The notes beneath the pieces were generated by a model. The model was not told where the DNA came from and made no database searches. It saw only the letters and a program-made list of their open reading frames with translations. From NCBI RefSeq assembly GCF_024749285.1, contig NZ_CP087196.1:3968001-4032000 (forward strand): a stretch of DNA of 64,000 bases. The letters are read 5' to 3'. The position numbers and the translations under genes were made by a program. Positions 28,510 through 37,712 of this stretch are shown one piece after another. Each line of letters starts with the position of its first letter. Within the stretch, counting starts at the first letter, position 1. The DNA comes from Pseudomonas sp. B21-015. GTDB lineage: Bacteria > Pseudomonadota > Gammaproteobacteria > Pseudomonadales > Pseudomonadaceae.

Positions 28510-29277
28510 TTATCGTTCAGCCATCAGCACCAGCACATCGGTACTGAACGAACCATCGGCCTCAATCTCAAAATATTCGCGCACTTCGTTGCCCATCGAT
28601 TGCTGCAACTCGCGGATCGCCGCGCGCATCACTTGCGGCGTGCGCATGCGCTCGACCCACGACGTGTACTCCAGACGCAGCCGTTGGCGCGTGGTGCTGC
28701 GGGTATGCAACCCGGCTTCGCTGACCTGGCGCAACCACTCACCGGCAGAATAATCGCGCACGTGGCTGGTGTCGCGCAGCACTTCGACGCTTTGCAGGTA
28801 AGTGTCGAACAACGGGCTGCCCGGTGACAACACATCGATGAACGCCGCCACCCCGCCCGGCTTCAGTACCCGACGAACTTCGCGCAGGGCCAGCCCAAGG
28901 TCGCTCCAATGGTGCGCCGAATAACGGCTGAAGACGAAATCGAACTCGCCATCGGCGAACGGCAGGCGCTCGGCGGCACCCAGTACCGTGGACACGTTGC
29001 TCAAGCCACGATCGACGGCAGCAGCGGCCACCACGTCGAGCATCTGCTGAGACAAATCGTAAGCCACCACTTCCTTGGCCAGCGAGGCCACGTGAAAACT
29101 CACGTGGCCGGCGCCGCAACCGAGGTCGAGCACCCGGGCATCGCCCTGCCCCGCCAGCTCAGCCTGTAGCAGCGCAAATTCAGTGCCTTGAGCGTGTACG
29201 GCGCTGCTCAGATAGGCCGAGGCCTGTTCACCGAATTGCTTTTGTACTACCTGACTGTGCTGGGCGGTGCTGGTCAT
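28510..29277 (-). CDS. class I SAM-dependent methyltransferase in the leu cluster
   Basis: The 255-residue protein has the SAM-binding motif I VLDLGCGAGHVSF at about 50-62, then the AYDLSQQML acidic post-motif and RLPFADGEFDFVFSRY (motif II region). Its C-terminal half is helical. It resembles UbiE/COQ5-like small-molecule methyltransferases. It lies between leuD and leuB, an arrangement I recall as conserved in Pseudomonas, although no methylation step is known in leucine synthesis. The substrate is unknown. Confidence 0.88.
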   Translation of the reverse strand: MTSTAQHSQVVQKQFGEQASAYLSSAVHAQGTEFALLQAELAGQGDARVLDLGCGAGHVSFHVASLAKEVVAYDLSQQMLDVVAAAAVDRGLSNVSTVLGAAERLPFADGEFDFVFSRYSAHHWSDLGLALREVRRVLKPGGVAAFIDVLSPGSPLFDTYLQSVEVLRDTSHVRDYSAGEWLRQVSEAGLHTRSTTRQRLRLEYTSWVERMRTPQVMRAAIRELQQSMGNEVREYFEIEADGSFSTDVLVLMAER

Positions 29278-29321
29278 GGGGACTTCCTTTTTGGGGTTTG
29301 GCCTTGTGTTGTCTGTGCGGG

Positions 29322-29404
29322 CCTCTTCGCGGGCAAGCCTCGCTCCTACAGGGATTTGCGGTGTTCACAAAACCTGTGGGAGCGGGCTTGCCCGCGATGA
29401 GGCC
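29322..29404. repeat. REPIN between leuD and methyltransferase
   Basis: GCGGGCAAGCCTCGCTCCTA near 29330 pairs with TGGGAGCGGGCTTGCCCGCG near 29377, with about 30 bases between. The left half carries two base changes. Confidence 0.8.
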
Positions 29405-29432
29405 GGTCCTATCCTTACAATTCCCGGATCAA

Positions 29433-30077
29433 TCACGCGTCGCGAAACAACCACGGCTGGCTCGCGCGGTGTTTGGCTTCAAACGCGGCAATCGCCTCGC
29501 CGTCCTGCAAGGTCAGGCCGATATCGTCCAGACCATTGAGCAGGCAGTGTTTGCGGAAGGCATCGATCTCAAAATTCAACACCTTGCCATCCGGACGGGT
29601 CACTGTCTGAGCTTGCAGATCAACCTGCAACTGATAGCCCGGAGTCGCTTCAACCTGTTGGAACAGCTCATCGACTTCAGCGTCGCTCAGGATGATCGGC
29701 AGCAAGCCGTTCTTGAAGCTGTTGTTGAAGAAGATGTCGGCGTAGCTCGGCGCGATGATGCTGCGGAAACCGTACTCTTCCAGTGCCCACGGCGCGTGTT
29801 CGCGGCTGGAGCCGCAACCGAAGTTCTCACGGGCCAGCAATACGCTCGCACCTTGATAACGCTCGGCGTTGAGGACGAAGTCCTTGTTCAACGGGCGCTT
29901 GGAGTTGTCCTGATACGGCTGCCCGACATCCAGATAACGCCACTCATCGAACAGGTTCGGACCGAAACCGGTGCGCTTGATCGACTTCAAGAACTGCTTC
30001 GGAATGATCTGATCGGTGTCGACGTTGGCACGATCCAAAGGCGCGACAAGACCAGTGTGCTGGGTAAAAGCTTTCAT
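29433..30077 (-). CDS. leuD: 3-isopropylmalate dehydratase small subunit
   Basis: The 214-residue aconitase swivel-domain protein has [17 protein letters not shown] near 15-31 and [15 protein letters not shown] near 72-86, both family signatures. With LeuC it isomerises 2-isopropylmalate to 3-isopropylmalate. It follows leuC by 11 bases, so the two are co-transcribed. Confidence 0.97.
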   Translation of the reverse strand: MKAFTQHTGLVAPLDRANVDTDQIIPKQFLKSIKRTGFGPNLFDEWRYLDVGQPYQDNSKRPLNKDFVLNAERYQGASVLLARENFGCGSSREHAPWALEEYGFRSIIAPSYADIFFNNSFKNGLLPIILSDAEVDELFQQVEATPGYQLQVDLQAQTVTRPDGKVLNFEIDAFRKHCLLNGLDDIGLTLQDGEAIAAFEAKHRASQPWLFRDA

Positions 30078-30088
30078 GCTGCGCTCCT

Positions 30089-31507
30089 TTAGATCAATTC
30101 ACGGACGTCGACGAAACGACCGTTCACCGCTGCGGCGGCCGCCATGGCCGGGCTGACGAGGTGCGTACGGCCACCAGCGCCCTGACGGCCTTCGAAGTTA
30201 CGGTTGGAGGTCGACGCGCAATGCTCGCCCGACTCCAAACGGTCCGGGTTCATCGCCAGGCACATCGAGCAGCCTGGCTCACGCCATTCAAAACCGGCTT
30301 CGAGGAAAATCTTGTCCAGGCCTTCGGATTCGGCCTGAGCCTTCACCAGCCCCGAACCCGGCACCACGATGGCCTGTTTGATGGTCGAAGCCACTTTGCG
30401 GCCCTTGGCGATCACGGCAGCGGCACGCAGGTCTTCGATCCGCGAGTTGGTGCAGGAGCCAATGAATACGCGGTCCAGCTGAATGTCGGTGATCGCCTGA
30501 TTGGCGGTCAAACCCATGTATTTCAAGGCGCGCTCAATGGAGCCACGCTTGACCAGGTCCATTTCCTTAGCAGGATCAGGAACGTTCTGATCCACCGCCA
30601 GGACCATCTCAGGCGAGGTGCCCCAGCTGACTTGCGGCTTGATTTGAGTGGCATCGAGTTCGACGATGGTGTCGAACTTCGCATCGGCATCGGACACCAG
30701 GTCTTTCCAGGCTTCGACGGCCAAGTCCCATTCCGCGCCTTTCGGGGCGAATGGACGGCCCTTGACGTAAGCCACGGTTTTTTCATCGGCAGCCACCAGC
30801 CCTACGCGAGCGCCGGCCTCGATGGACATGTTGCAGATGGTCATGCGGCCTTCGACCGACAGATCGCGAATCGCGCTACCGGCGAACTCGATGGCGTGGC
30901 CATTACCACCAGCGGTGCCGATCTTGCCGATCACCGCGAGGACGATGTCCTTGGCCGTCACGCCGAACGGCAATTTGCCCTCGACCGACACCAGCATGTT
31001 CTTCATTTTCTTGGCGACCAGGCACTGGGTGGCGAGCACGTGCTCGACCTCGGAAGTACCAATACCGTGAGCCAGGGCGCCGAACGCGCCGTGGGTCGAG
31101 GTGTGGGAGTCGCCGCAGACCACGGTCATGCCCGGCAAGGTCGCACCCTGCTCCGGGCCGATCACGTGAACGATGCCTTGGCGCACGTCATTCATTTTGA
31201 ATTCGACGATGCCGTATTCATCACAGTTATCGTCGAGAGTCTGAACCTGCAAACGCGAGACCTGGTCGACAATCGCTTCGATGCCGCCCTTGCGCTCCGG
31301 GGTGGTCGGAACGTTGTGGTCCGGGGTCGCGATGTTGGCATCGATGCGCCACGGCTTGCGCCCGGCCAGACGCAGGCCTTCGAAGGCTTGCGGCGAGGTC
31401 ACTTCGTGGATGATGTGACGATCGATATAGATCAGCGCCGAGCCATCGTCGCGCTGCTTGACCAAATGCGAATCCCAGAGCTTGTCGTAGAGCGTTTTGC
31501 CGGCCAT
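30089..31507 (-). CDS. leuC: 3-isopropylmalate dehydratase large subunit
   Basis: The start is ATG 31507 ([16 protein letters not shown]), the family-standard N-terminus. The 472-residue protein holds the 4Fe-4S cluster cysteines in [13 protein letters not shown] and [30 protein letters not shown] marks the aconitase fold. It is the first gene of the leu cluster, divergent from a LysR regulator gene, which suggests control by that regulator from the shared 146-base intergenic region. Confidence 0.97.
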   Translation of the reverse strand: MAGKTLYDKLWDSHLVKQRDDGSALIYIDRHIIHEVTSPQAFEGLRLAGRKPWRIDANIATPDHNVPTTPERKGGIEAIVDQVSRLQVQTLDDNCDEYGIVEFKMNDVRQGIVHVIGPEQGATLPGMTVVCGDSHTSTHGAFGALAHGIGTSEVEHVLATQCLVAKKMKNMLVSVEGKLPFGVTAKDIVLAVIGKIGTAGGNGHAIEFAGSAIRDLSVEGRMTICNMSIEAGARVGLVAADEKTVAYVKGRPFAPKGAEWDLAVEAWKDLVSDADAKFDTIVELDATQIKPQVSWGTSPEMVLAVDQNVPDPAKEMDLVKRGSIERALKYMGLTANQAITDIQLDRVFIGSCTNSRIEDLRAAAVIAKGRKVASTIKQAIVVPGSGLVKAQAESEGLDKIFLEAGFEWREPGCSMCLAMNPDRLESGEHCASTSNRNFEGRQGAGGRTHLVSPAMAAAAAVNGRFVDVRELI

Positions 31508-31558
31508 CAGACGGTTCCTCATCAGCTTGTTTCTATGCCCCGGGTTTGAACAATTCAA

Positions 31559-31595
31559 TAACCCTTTGGCTTGTGAGGTCGATCCTAGGGGGTTA
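31559..31595. promoter_or_regulatory. possible LysR operator between leuC and the LysR gene
   Basis: TAACCC and GGGTTA form an interrupted inverted repeat in the divergent promoter region. LysR regulators usually bind such dyads (T-N11-A type). This is a weak candidate on position and symmetry only. Confidence 0.3.
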
Positions 31596-31653
31596 CATTA
31601 AATAACTCAAATTCATATTTTTTATGCTTTGGATAACCAACTGGAATACGAAC

Positions 31654-32544
31654 ATGGATCTGGCCAACCTCAACGCTTTTATCGCGATCGCCGAGACTGG
31701 AAGCTTCTCCGGCGCCGGCGAACGGCTGCATCTGACGCAACCGGCCATCAGCAAGCGCATCGCCGGGCTGGAGCAGCAATTGAAGGTGCGACTGTTCGAT
31801 CGACTGGGCCGGGAAGTCAGCCTGACCGAAGCCGGTCGTGCCCTGCTGCCTCGGGCCTATCAGATCCTCAATGTGCTGGATGACACCCGCCGCGCCCTGA
31901 CCAACCTGACCGGCGAAGTCACCGGTCGTCTGACACTGGCCACCAGTCATCACATTGGGCTGCACCGTTTGCCACCCTTATTACGGGAGTTCACTCGACG
32001 TTACCCGCAGGTGGCGCTGGACATTCAGTTCCTCGATTCAGAAGTGGCTTACGAAGAAATCCTCCATGGCCGTGCCGAACTGGCGGTGATTACCCTTGCA
32101 CCTGAGCCTCACGCACTGGTCAAGGCCACACCCGTGTGGGATGACCCGCTGGATTTCGTGGTTGCCCCGGAGCATTCGCTGATCAGTAACGGCGCGGTCA
32201 GCCTGGCGGATATTGCCCTGCACCCCGCGGTTTTCCCCGGCGGCAACACCTTCACCCACCACATCGTGCAGCGCCTGTTCGAAGCCCAGGGCCTGACGCC
32301 GAACATCGCCATGAGCACGAATTATCTGGAAACCATAAAAATGATGGTCTCGATCGGGCTGGCCTGGAGCGTTTTGCCGCGCACCATGCTGGACGATCAA
32401 GTGGCGCGCATACCTTTGCCGGGCATACAGCTCACTCGCCAGCTAGGCTATATCCTGCACACCGAACGGACGCTGTCGAACGCGGCGCGGGCCTTTATGG
32501 CCCTGCTGGATGCACAAATCGATCAGCCAGGGACTCGCGGCTAA
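31654..32544 (+). CDS. LysR-family transcriptional regulator, divergent from leuC
   Basis: I use the ATG at 31654 (MDLANLNAFIAIAETGSFSG), the normal LysR start; a longer reading adds ten unlikely residues. The 296-residue protein has an N-terminal winged HTH at 1-60 (AGERLHLTQPAISKRIAGLE, LFDRLGREVSLTEAG) and a C-terminal effector domain (about 90-290). Divergent placement from leuC suggests it controls leucine synthesis genes in response to a pathway intermediate. That follows the general LysR pattern and is not shown here. Confidence 0.92.
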   Translation: MDLANLNAFIAIAETGSFSGAGERLHLTQPAISKRIAGLEQQLKVRLFDRLGREVSLTEAGRALLPRAYQILNVLDDTRRALTNLTGEVTGRLTLATSHHIGLHRLPPLLREFTRRYPQVALDIQFLDSEVAYEEILHGRAELAVITLAPEPHALVKATPVWDDPLDFVVAPEHSLISNGAVSLADIALHPAVFPGGNTFTHHIVQRLFEAQGLTPNIAMSTNYLETIKMMVSIGLAWSVLPRTMLDDQVARIPLPGIQLTRQLGYILHTERTLSNAARAFMALLDAQIDQPGTRG

Positions 32545-32626
32545 GCTGTGCTACTTCTTTTGTGCTACGCCTATAGAGCCTAAAAACCTGTGCCTAACGC
32601 CCAATTCAGCCCAAGGCCTGTTATCC

Positions 32627-35600
32627 ATGCCCAAATCTGTTGAACGTACGCCGCCGATGCCGCGAATTCAGGCACTTGATCCAAAACGGTCTGAGCAGAG
32701 CTGGGAAAGCGCCCCGCAGTTGCTGGCGGCCCTCAACGGTGCTCGGCTCGGCGCCTGGTATTGGGACATCGAGCGCGGGCAAATCAGTTGGTCCCGGGGC
32801 ACTCAGGCGCTGTTCGGCTTCGATCCCCGCCAGCCGTTGCCCGAGGACCTGGAATACCTCGACCTGCTGCCTCAGGAAGATCGGGCGAAAGCCATTCGCG
32901 CCTTCCACGCGGTAATCGCCGGCGCGCCGCTGGAACAGGCGATGCACCACCGCATCCGCTGGCCCGACGGCAGCCTGCACTGGCTGGAAATCAACGGCAG
33001 CCTGTTGCCGGACAAAAACGGCCGGCCGCGAATGATCGGGGTCATTCGTGAAATCACCCATCAGCGCCAGCGCGAACAGGCGCTGAGCAGCTCGGAAAAA
33101 CGCTTCGCCACGCTGTTTCACTTGTGCCCGAACATGGTGCTGCTGACCCGCCAGGAAGACGGCCTGATCACCGAAGCCAACCAGTATTTCGAAAGCCTGT
33201 TCGGCTGGCCGGTGCAAGACGCCATCGGCCGAACCACGCTCGAGCTGGGCCTTTGGGTCAACCCGGAACAACGCACGCAGTTGGTCAAGGCCACCAAGGC
33301 CAAAGGTGAGCTGATCAACATGGAGGTGCAGTTTCGCGCCAGCAATGGGCAGGTTCACGACGGCATCCTCAGCGCGCAAAAGGTCGAACTCGAAGGCCAG
33401 CCCTATCTGCTGAGCACGTTCCTCGACACCACCGAACGCAAAATCGCCGAACACGCCCTCAAAGACAGCCAGGAACGCCTCGACCTGGCCCTTGACTCGG
33501 CGCAACTCGGCACCTGGGACTGGCACATTCCCAGCGGCATGCTTTACGGTTCGGCGCGGGCCGCTCAACTGCATGGGCTAGAGCCCAAACCCTTCCATGA
33601 GTCCTTCGAGGCATTTTTCGAAGGCGTGCCCGGCGATGAACGCGACACCATGCGCGACGCCTACCGCAGTTTGCGTGAAGGCCCGGCCGGCAATTATCAA
33701 CTGACGTACCGCGTGCAATTGCAGGACGGCAGCTCGCGCTATCTGGAAAGCCGCGCCAGACTCTACCGCGACGAACAGGGCAACCCACTGCGCATGGCCG
33801 GCACACTGCTGGACATCACTGATCAGGTGGAACGCGAACAGCAACTGGTGGCCTCGGAAGAAAAATTCGCCACCTTGTTCCAGGTCAGCCCGGACCCGAT
33901 CTGTGTCACGCGCCAGGACACCGGCCATTTCATCGAGATCAACTCCAGTTTCACTCAGACCTTCGGCTGGAGCGCCGCCGACGTGATTGGCCGCAGCGCC
34001 GACGAAATCGGCCTGTGGGACGCTTCGGCGAAAAGCCTGCAAAGGATCGAGCGGGTCATCCGCGAACAGGGCCTGAACAATGTGGCGATCATCGTTCAAC
34101 ACAAGGACGGGCAGTCCCTGACCTGCGTGATTTCCAGCCGCCAGATCAGCGTCGGCGACCAACCCTGCATCGTCACCACCCTGCGCGACATCACCCAGCA
34201 GCAACGCTCCGAAGCGGCGCTCAAGGCCAGCGAGGAGAAGTTCGCCAAGGCGTTCCACTCGAGCCCCGACGCCATCACCATTACCGAACGCGACACCGGG
34301 CGCTATCTGGAGGTCAACGATGGTTTCTGTCGCCTGACCGGCTACCGCGCCGACGAAGTGATCGGCCGCACGGTGTATCAGGTCGGCATCTGGGCCGAAG
34401 AGAAACAACGCTCGGCGCTGCTGGCGGAGTTAAAGATCAAGGGCCGGGTTCACCATCAGGAAATGCTCGGGCGCAATAAACGGGGCGAATTGCTGACCGT
34501 CGAAGTGTCGGTGGAGCCCATTACCCTCAACGAAACCGCCTGCCTGCTGCTGACCGCCCGGGACGTCAGCCTGCTGAAAAACGCCGAAGCACAGATCCGT
34601 CACCTGGCCTACCACGACCCGTTGACCAACCTGCCCAACCGCGCCCTGCTGATGGATCGCCTGAGCCAGCAAATCGCCCTGCTCAAGCGCCACAGCCTGC
34701 GCGGCGCCCTGATGTTCCTCGATCTCGACCATTTCAAGCACATCAACGACTCCCTCGGCCACCCGGTGGGCGATACCGTGCTGAAGATCATCACCGCGCG
34801 CCTTGAAGCCAGCGTGCGCATGGAAGACACCGTTGCGCGCCTGGGCGGCGATGAGTTCGTGGTGCTGCTCAGCGGCCTGGAAGGCTCGCGCAGCGACGTC
34901 AGCCTTCAAGTGCGGGAAGTGGCGGACACCTTGCGCGAACTGCTGTCCGAGCCGATGTTCCTCGACGGACAGCGCCTGCAAGTGACGCCGAGCATCGGCA
35001 TTGCGCTGATCCCCGACCACGGCTCGACCCCGACCGACCTGCTCAAACGCGCCGACATCGCTCTCTATCGCGCCAAGGACTCGGGCCGCAACACCACGCA
35101 GATGTATCACAACACCATGCAGAAGGCCGCCAGCGAACGCCTGCGCATGGAAACCGACCTGCGCCTGGCCCTTTCCCGGGGTGAATTCAGCGTGCAATAC
35201 CAACCTCAGGTGGACGCCCGCGACAACCGCATTACCGGTGCCGAAGCCCTGGTGCGCTGGCACCACCCTGAATTTGGCGCGCAATCGCCCACCGAGTTCA
35301 TCAAGGTCCTGGAAGACAGCGGGCTGATTCTGGAAGTCGGTACATGGATCCTCGACGAAGCCTGCGCGGCCTTCAAACACCTGATCGCCAAGGGCCTGAT
35401 CGACCCGCTCGATTTCAGCCTGTGCGTGAACATCAGCCCACGGCAATTTCGCCAGAACGATTTCGTCGAACGTGTCGAATACAGCCTCAGCAGCCACGGC
35501 CTGCCCTGTTCGTTGCTGAAACTGGAAATCACCGAAGGCATCGTTATCCAGAACCTGGACGACACCATCAACAAAATGCGTCGCCTGAAAAAACTCGGCG

Positions 35601-35905
35601 TGAGCTTTGCCATGGACGATTTCGGTACCGGTTATTCCTCACTGACCTACCTCAAGCGCCTGCCGGTAGACACCCTGAAAATCGACCAGTCGTTCATCCG
35701 CGACGCCACCACCGACCCCAACGACGCCGAAATCATTCGCGCCATCGTCGCCATGGCTCGCAGCCTGGCGCTGAACGTGATCGCCGAAGGGGTGGAAACC
35801 GCAGAGCAACTGGAGTTTTTGCAGGGGCTGGACTGCCATTTGTATCAGGGGTATTTGCACAGCCGACCGTTGCCGGTGGAGGAGTTTCAGAAGCTGCTTA
35901 AATAG
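32627..35905 (+). CDS. bifunctional c-di-GMP enzyme with five PAS domains, GGDEF and EAL
   Basis: I use ATG 32627 (MPKSVERTPPMPR), since upstream in-frame starts lie inside the LysR gene. The 1092-residue protein has no clear membrane helix. Five PAS modules occupy about residues 25-650 (for example RLGAWYWDIERGQISW, RFATLFHLCPNMV, KFATLFQVSPDPI, KFAKAFHSSPDAI). A GGDEF domain at about 660-820 has an intact LGGDEF core and an RMED inhibitory I-site five residues before it. An EAL domain at about 835-1085 keeps EALVRW, NISPRQF, LEITEG, DDFGTGYSS, KID and EGVET. Both synthesis and breakdown of cyclic di-GMP look possible, with PAS sensing setting the balance. The stimulus is unknown. Confidence 0.95.
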   Translation: MPKSVERTPPMPRIQALDPKRSEQSWESAPQLLAALNGARLGAWYWDIERGQISWSRGTQALFGFDPRQPLPEDLEYLDLLPQEDRAKAIRAFHAVIAGAPLEQAMHHRIRWPDGSLHWLEINGSLLPDKNGRPRMIGVIREITHQRQREQALSSSEKRFATLFHLCPNMVLLTRQEDGLITEANQYFESLFGWPVQDAIGRTTLELGLWVNPEQRTQLVKATKAKGELINMEVQFRASNGQVHDGILSAQKVELEGQPYLLSTFLDTTERKIAEHALKDSQERLDLALDSAQLGTWDWHIPSGMLYGSARAAQLHGLEPKPFHESFEAFFEGVPGDERDTMRDAYRSLREGPAGNYQLTYRVQLQDGSSRYLESRARLYRDEQGNPLRMAGTLLDITDQVEREQQLVASEEKFATLFQVSPDPICVTRQDTGHFIEINSSFTQTFGWSAADVIGRSADEIGLWDASAKSLQRIERVIREQGLNNVAIIVQHKDGQSLTCVISSRQISVGDQPCIVTTLRDITQQQRSEAALKASEEKFAKAFHSSPDAITITERDTGRYLEVNDGFCRLTGYRADEVIGRTVYQVGIWAEEKQRSALLAELKIKGRVHHQEMLGRNKRGELLTVEVSVEPITLNETACLLLTARDVSLLKNAEAQIRHLAYHDPLTNLPNRALLMDRLSQQIALLKRHSLRGALMFLDLDHFKHINDSLGHPVGDTVLKIITARLEASVRMEDTVARLGGDEFVVLLSGLEGSRSDVSLQVREVADTLRELLSEPMFLDGQRLQVTPSIGIALIPDHGSTPTDLLKRADIALYRAKDSGRNTTQMYHNTMQKAASERLRMETDLRLALSRGEFSVQYQPQVDARDNRITGAEALVRWHHPEFGAQSPTEFIKVLEDSGLILEVGTWILDEACAAFKHLIAKGLIDPLDFSLCVNISPRQFRQNDFVERVEYSLSSHGLPCSLLKLEITEGIVIQNLDDTINKMRRLKKLGVSFAMDDFGTGYSSLTYLKRLPVDTLKIDQSFIRDATTDPNDAEIIRAIVAMARSLALNVIAEGVETAEQLEFLQGLDCHLYQGYLHSRPLPVEEFQKLLK

Positions 35906-36020
35906 TCGGTGTCACTGATGCACTGAGGGGGAGACGTTCCGTAACAGGCACTCCAATTGCCAGTTTTTCTCTCAACCTGTAGGGTCGCGTTTTTTTTGCA
36001 CTGCCTCAAAGAGATCAACC

Positions 36021-37712
36021 ATGCAGGATGCAACCCTCCCCCGCCCGGCCTTGCTGGGTATCGACCTTGGGACCACCAATAGCCTGATCGCCGTTTGGCA
36101 GGAAGGTCGGGCACAGTTGATTCCCAATGCCCTTGGCGATGTCCTCACCCCCTCAGTGGTCAGCCTCGATGAGGATGACAGCATTCTGGTGGGCAAGGCC
36201 GCCCGCGCTCGCCTGACCACCCATCCGGAACGCACGGTGGCGGCGTTCAAGCGTTTTATGGGCAGCGACAAACAGTTCGAACTGGGCGCACGGCAATTCA
36301 GCCCGGAAGAACTGTCAGCGCTGGTGATCGGTTCACTCAAACAGGATGCCGAAGCCTGGCTGGGCCATCCGGTGCATGAGGCGGTGATTTCGGTGCCCGC
36401 CTACTTCAGTGACGAGCAACGCAAACGCACGCTGTTTGCCGCCGAACTGGCAGGCCTCACGGTGTCGCGGCTGATCAACGAGCCGACCGCCGCCGCCATG
36501 GCGTACGGGCTGCACGAGCAGAAATTCGAGCGCACGCTGATTTTCGACCTCGGCGGCGGCACCTTCGATGTCACGGTACTGGAATACGCACTGCCGCTGA
36601 TTGAAGTGCATGCCTCCACCGGCGACAACTTCCTCGGTGGTGAAGACTTCACCGCTGCGCTGTTACAGGCCTGCCTGAAAGACTGGCAACTCACTCCGCA
36701 GCTGATCGACGGCCAGGGGCTGGCCAGCCTGGGCGATGCTCTGGAGCAACTCAAATGCAAACTCAGTGAAGGCACTCAGCATCTGAACTGGAACGGCGCC
36801 GGCGTCTTGCGCGAGTGGTCGCTGGATGAGGCCGCCGCGCTGAAAATCTGGGAGCCGCTACTGGCCCGGTTGCGCGCTCCCATCGAACAAGCCCTGCGCG
36901 ATGCACGGCTCAAGCCCCGGGATCTCGACAGCCTGGTGCTGGTCGGCGGTGCTACGCGGATGCCAGCCGTGCAGCAGATGGTCGCCACACTGTTCGGGCG
37001 CCTGCCCTATCGCCACCTCGACCCGGACACGATTGTCGCACTGGGCGCCGCCACCCAGGCGGCGTGCAAGGCCCGAGACAGCGCAATCGAGGAGCTGATC
37101 CTGACCGACGTCTGCCCATATACGCTGGGCATCTCGACCAGTCGCGGTGAAGACGTCAGCGGCGCCTTCTCGCCGATCATCGAACGCAACACCGTGATCC
37201 CGACCTCTCGGGTGCAACGCTTTTACACCACCCATCCGCAGCAAGACCACATCCGGATCGCGGTCTATCAGGGTGAACGGCCGTGGGTACGGGACAATAT
37301 TTTCATCGATGCCTTCGACGTCGCGGTGACACCCGGCGACCAGACACAGGCTCTGGATGTGCGCTTCAGCTACGATATCAACGGCTTGCTTGAAGTTGAC
37401 GTCACTCTGCTGGCCAGCGGCGAACGCCACAGCCACAGCATTGATCGCAGCCCCACCGGGCTCGACCCGCAGTCACGGCAAAACAGCCATGAACGGCTCA
37501 GCGCCCTGAAAATCCATCCACGGGATGCGCTGCCCAATCGCACCCTGCTGGCACGACTGGAGCGTGCGTGGACGCAAAGCCTGGGCGATGAGCGCGAACA
37601 AATTGCCGATTGGCTGGATGCCTTTACCGCCGTGCTCGGTGGCCAGCAATCGGTGGAGATTGCCAGCCATCGGTCACAACTCAATAAAGCGCTGGATCAA
37701 CTGCGCCTTTAG
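36021..37712 (+). CDS. hscC: Hsp70-family chaperone HscC
   Basis: The 563-residue DnaK-like protein has phosphate-1 loop GIDLGTTNSLIAVW near 13-26, FDLGGGTFDVTV near 176-187, INEPTAAAMAYG and the adenosine loop LVGGATRMPAVQ. The substrate domain is shorter than in DnaK and lacks the long helical lid and its acidic tail, as in HscC (Hsc62). Its stop overlaps by four bases the stop of the convergent J-domain gene. That neighbour and the DUF1266 gene mirror the E. coli hscC-djlB-ybeR/ybeU group, so this is the HscC system rather than a housekeeping DnaK. Confidence 0.92.
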   Translation: MQDATLPRPALLGIDLGTTNSLIAVWQEGRAQLIPNALGDVLTPSVVSLDEDDSILVGKAARARLTTHPERTVAAFKRFMGSDKQFELGARQFSPEELSALVIGSLKQDAEAWLGHPVHEAVISVPAYFSDEQRKRTLFAAELAGLTVSRLINEPTAAAMAYGLHEQKFERTLIFDLGGGTFDVTVLEYALPLIEVHASTGDNFLGGEDFTAALLQACLKDWQLTPQLIDGQGLASLGDALEQLKCKLSEGTQHLNWNGAGVLREWSLDEAAALKIWEPLLARLRAPIEQALRDARLKPRDLDSLVLVGGATRMPAVQQMVATLFGRLPYRHLDPDTIVALGAATQAACKARDSAIEELILTDVCPYTLGISTSRGEDVSGAFSPIIERNTVIPTSRVQRFYTTHPQQDHIRIAVYQGERPWVRDNIFIDAFDVAVTPGDQTQALDVRFSYDINGLLEVDVTLLASGERHSHSIDRSPTGLDPQSRQNSHERLSALKIHPRDALPNRTLLARLERAWTQSLGDEREQIADWLDAFTAVLGGQQSVEIASHRSQLNKALDQLRL

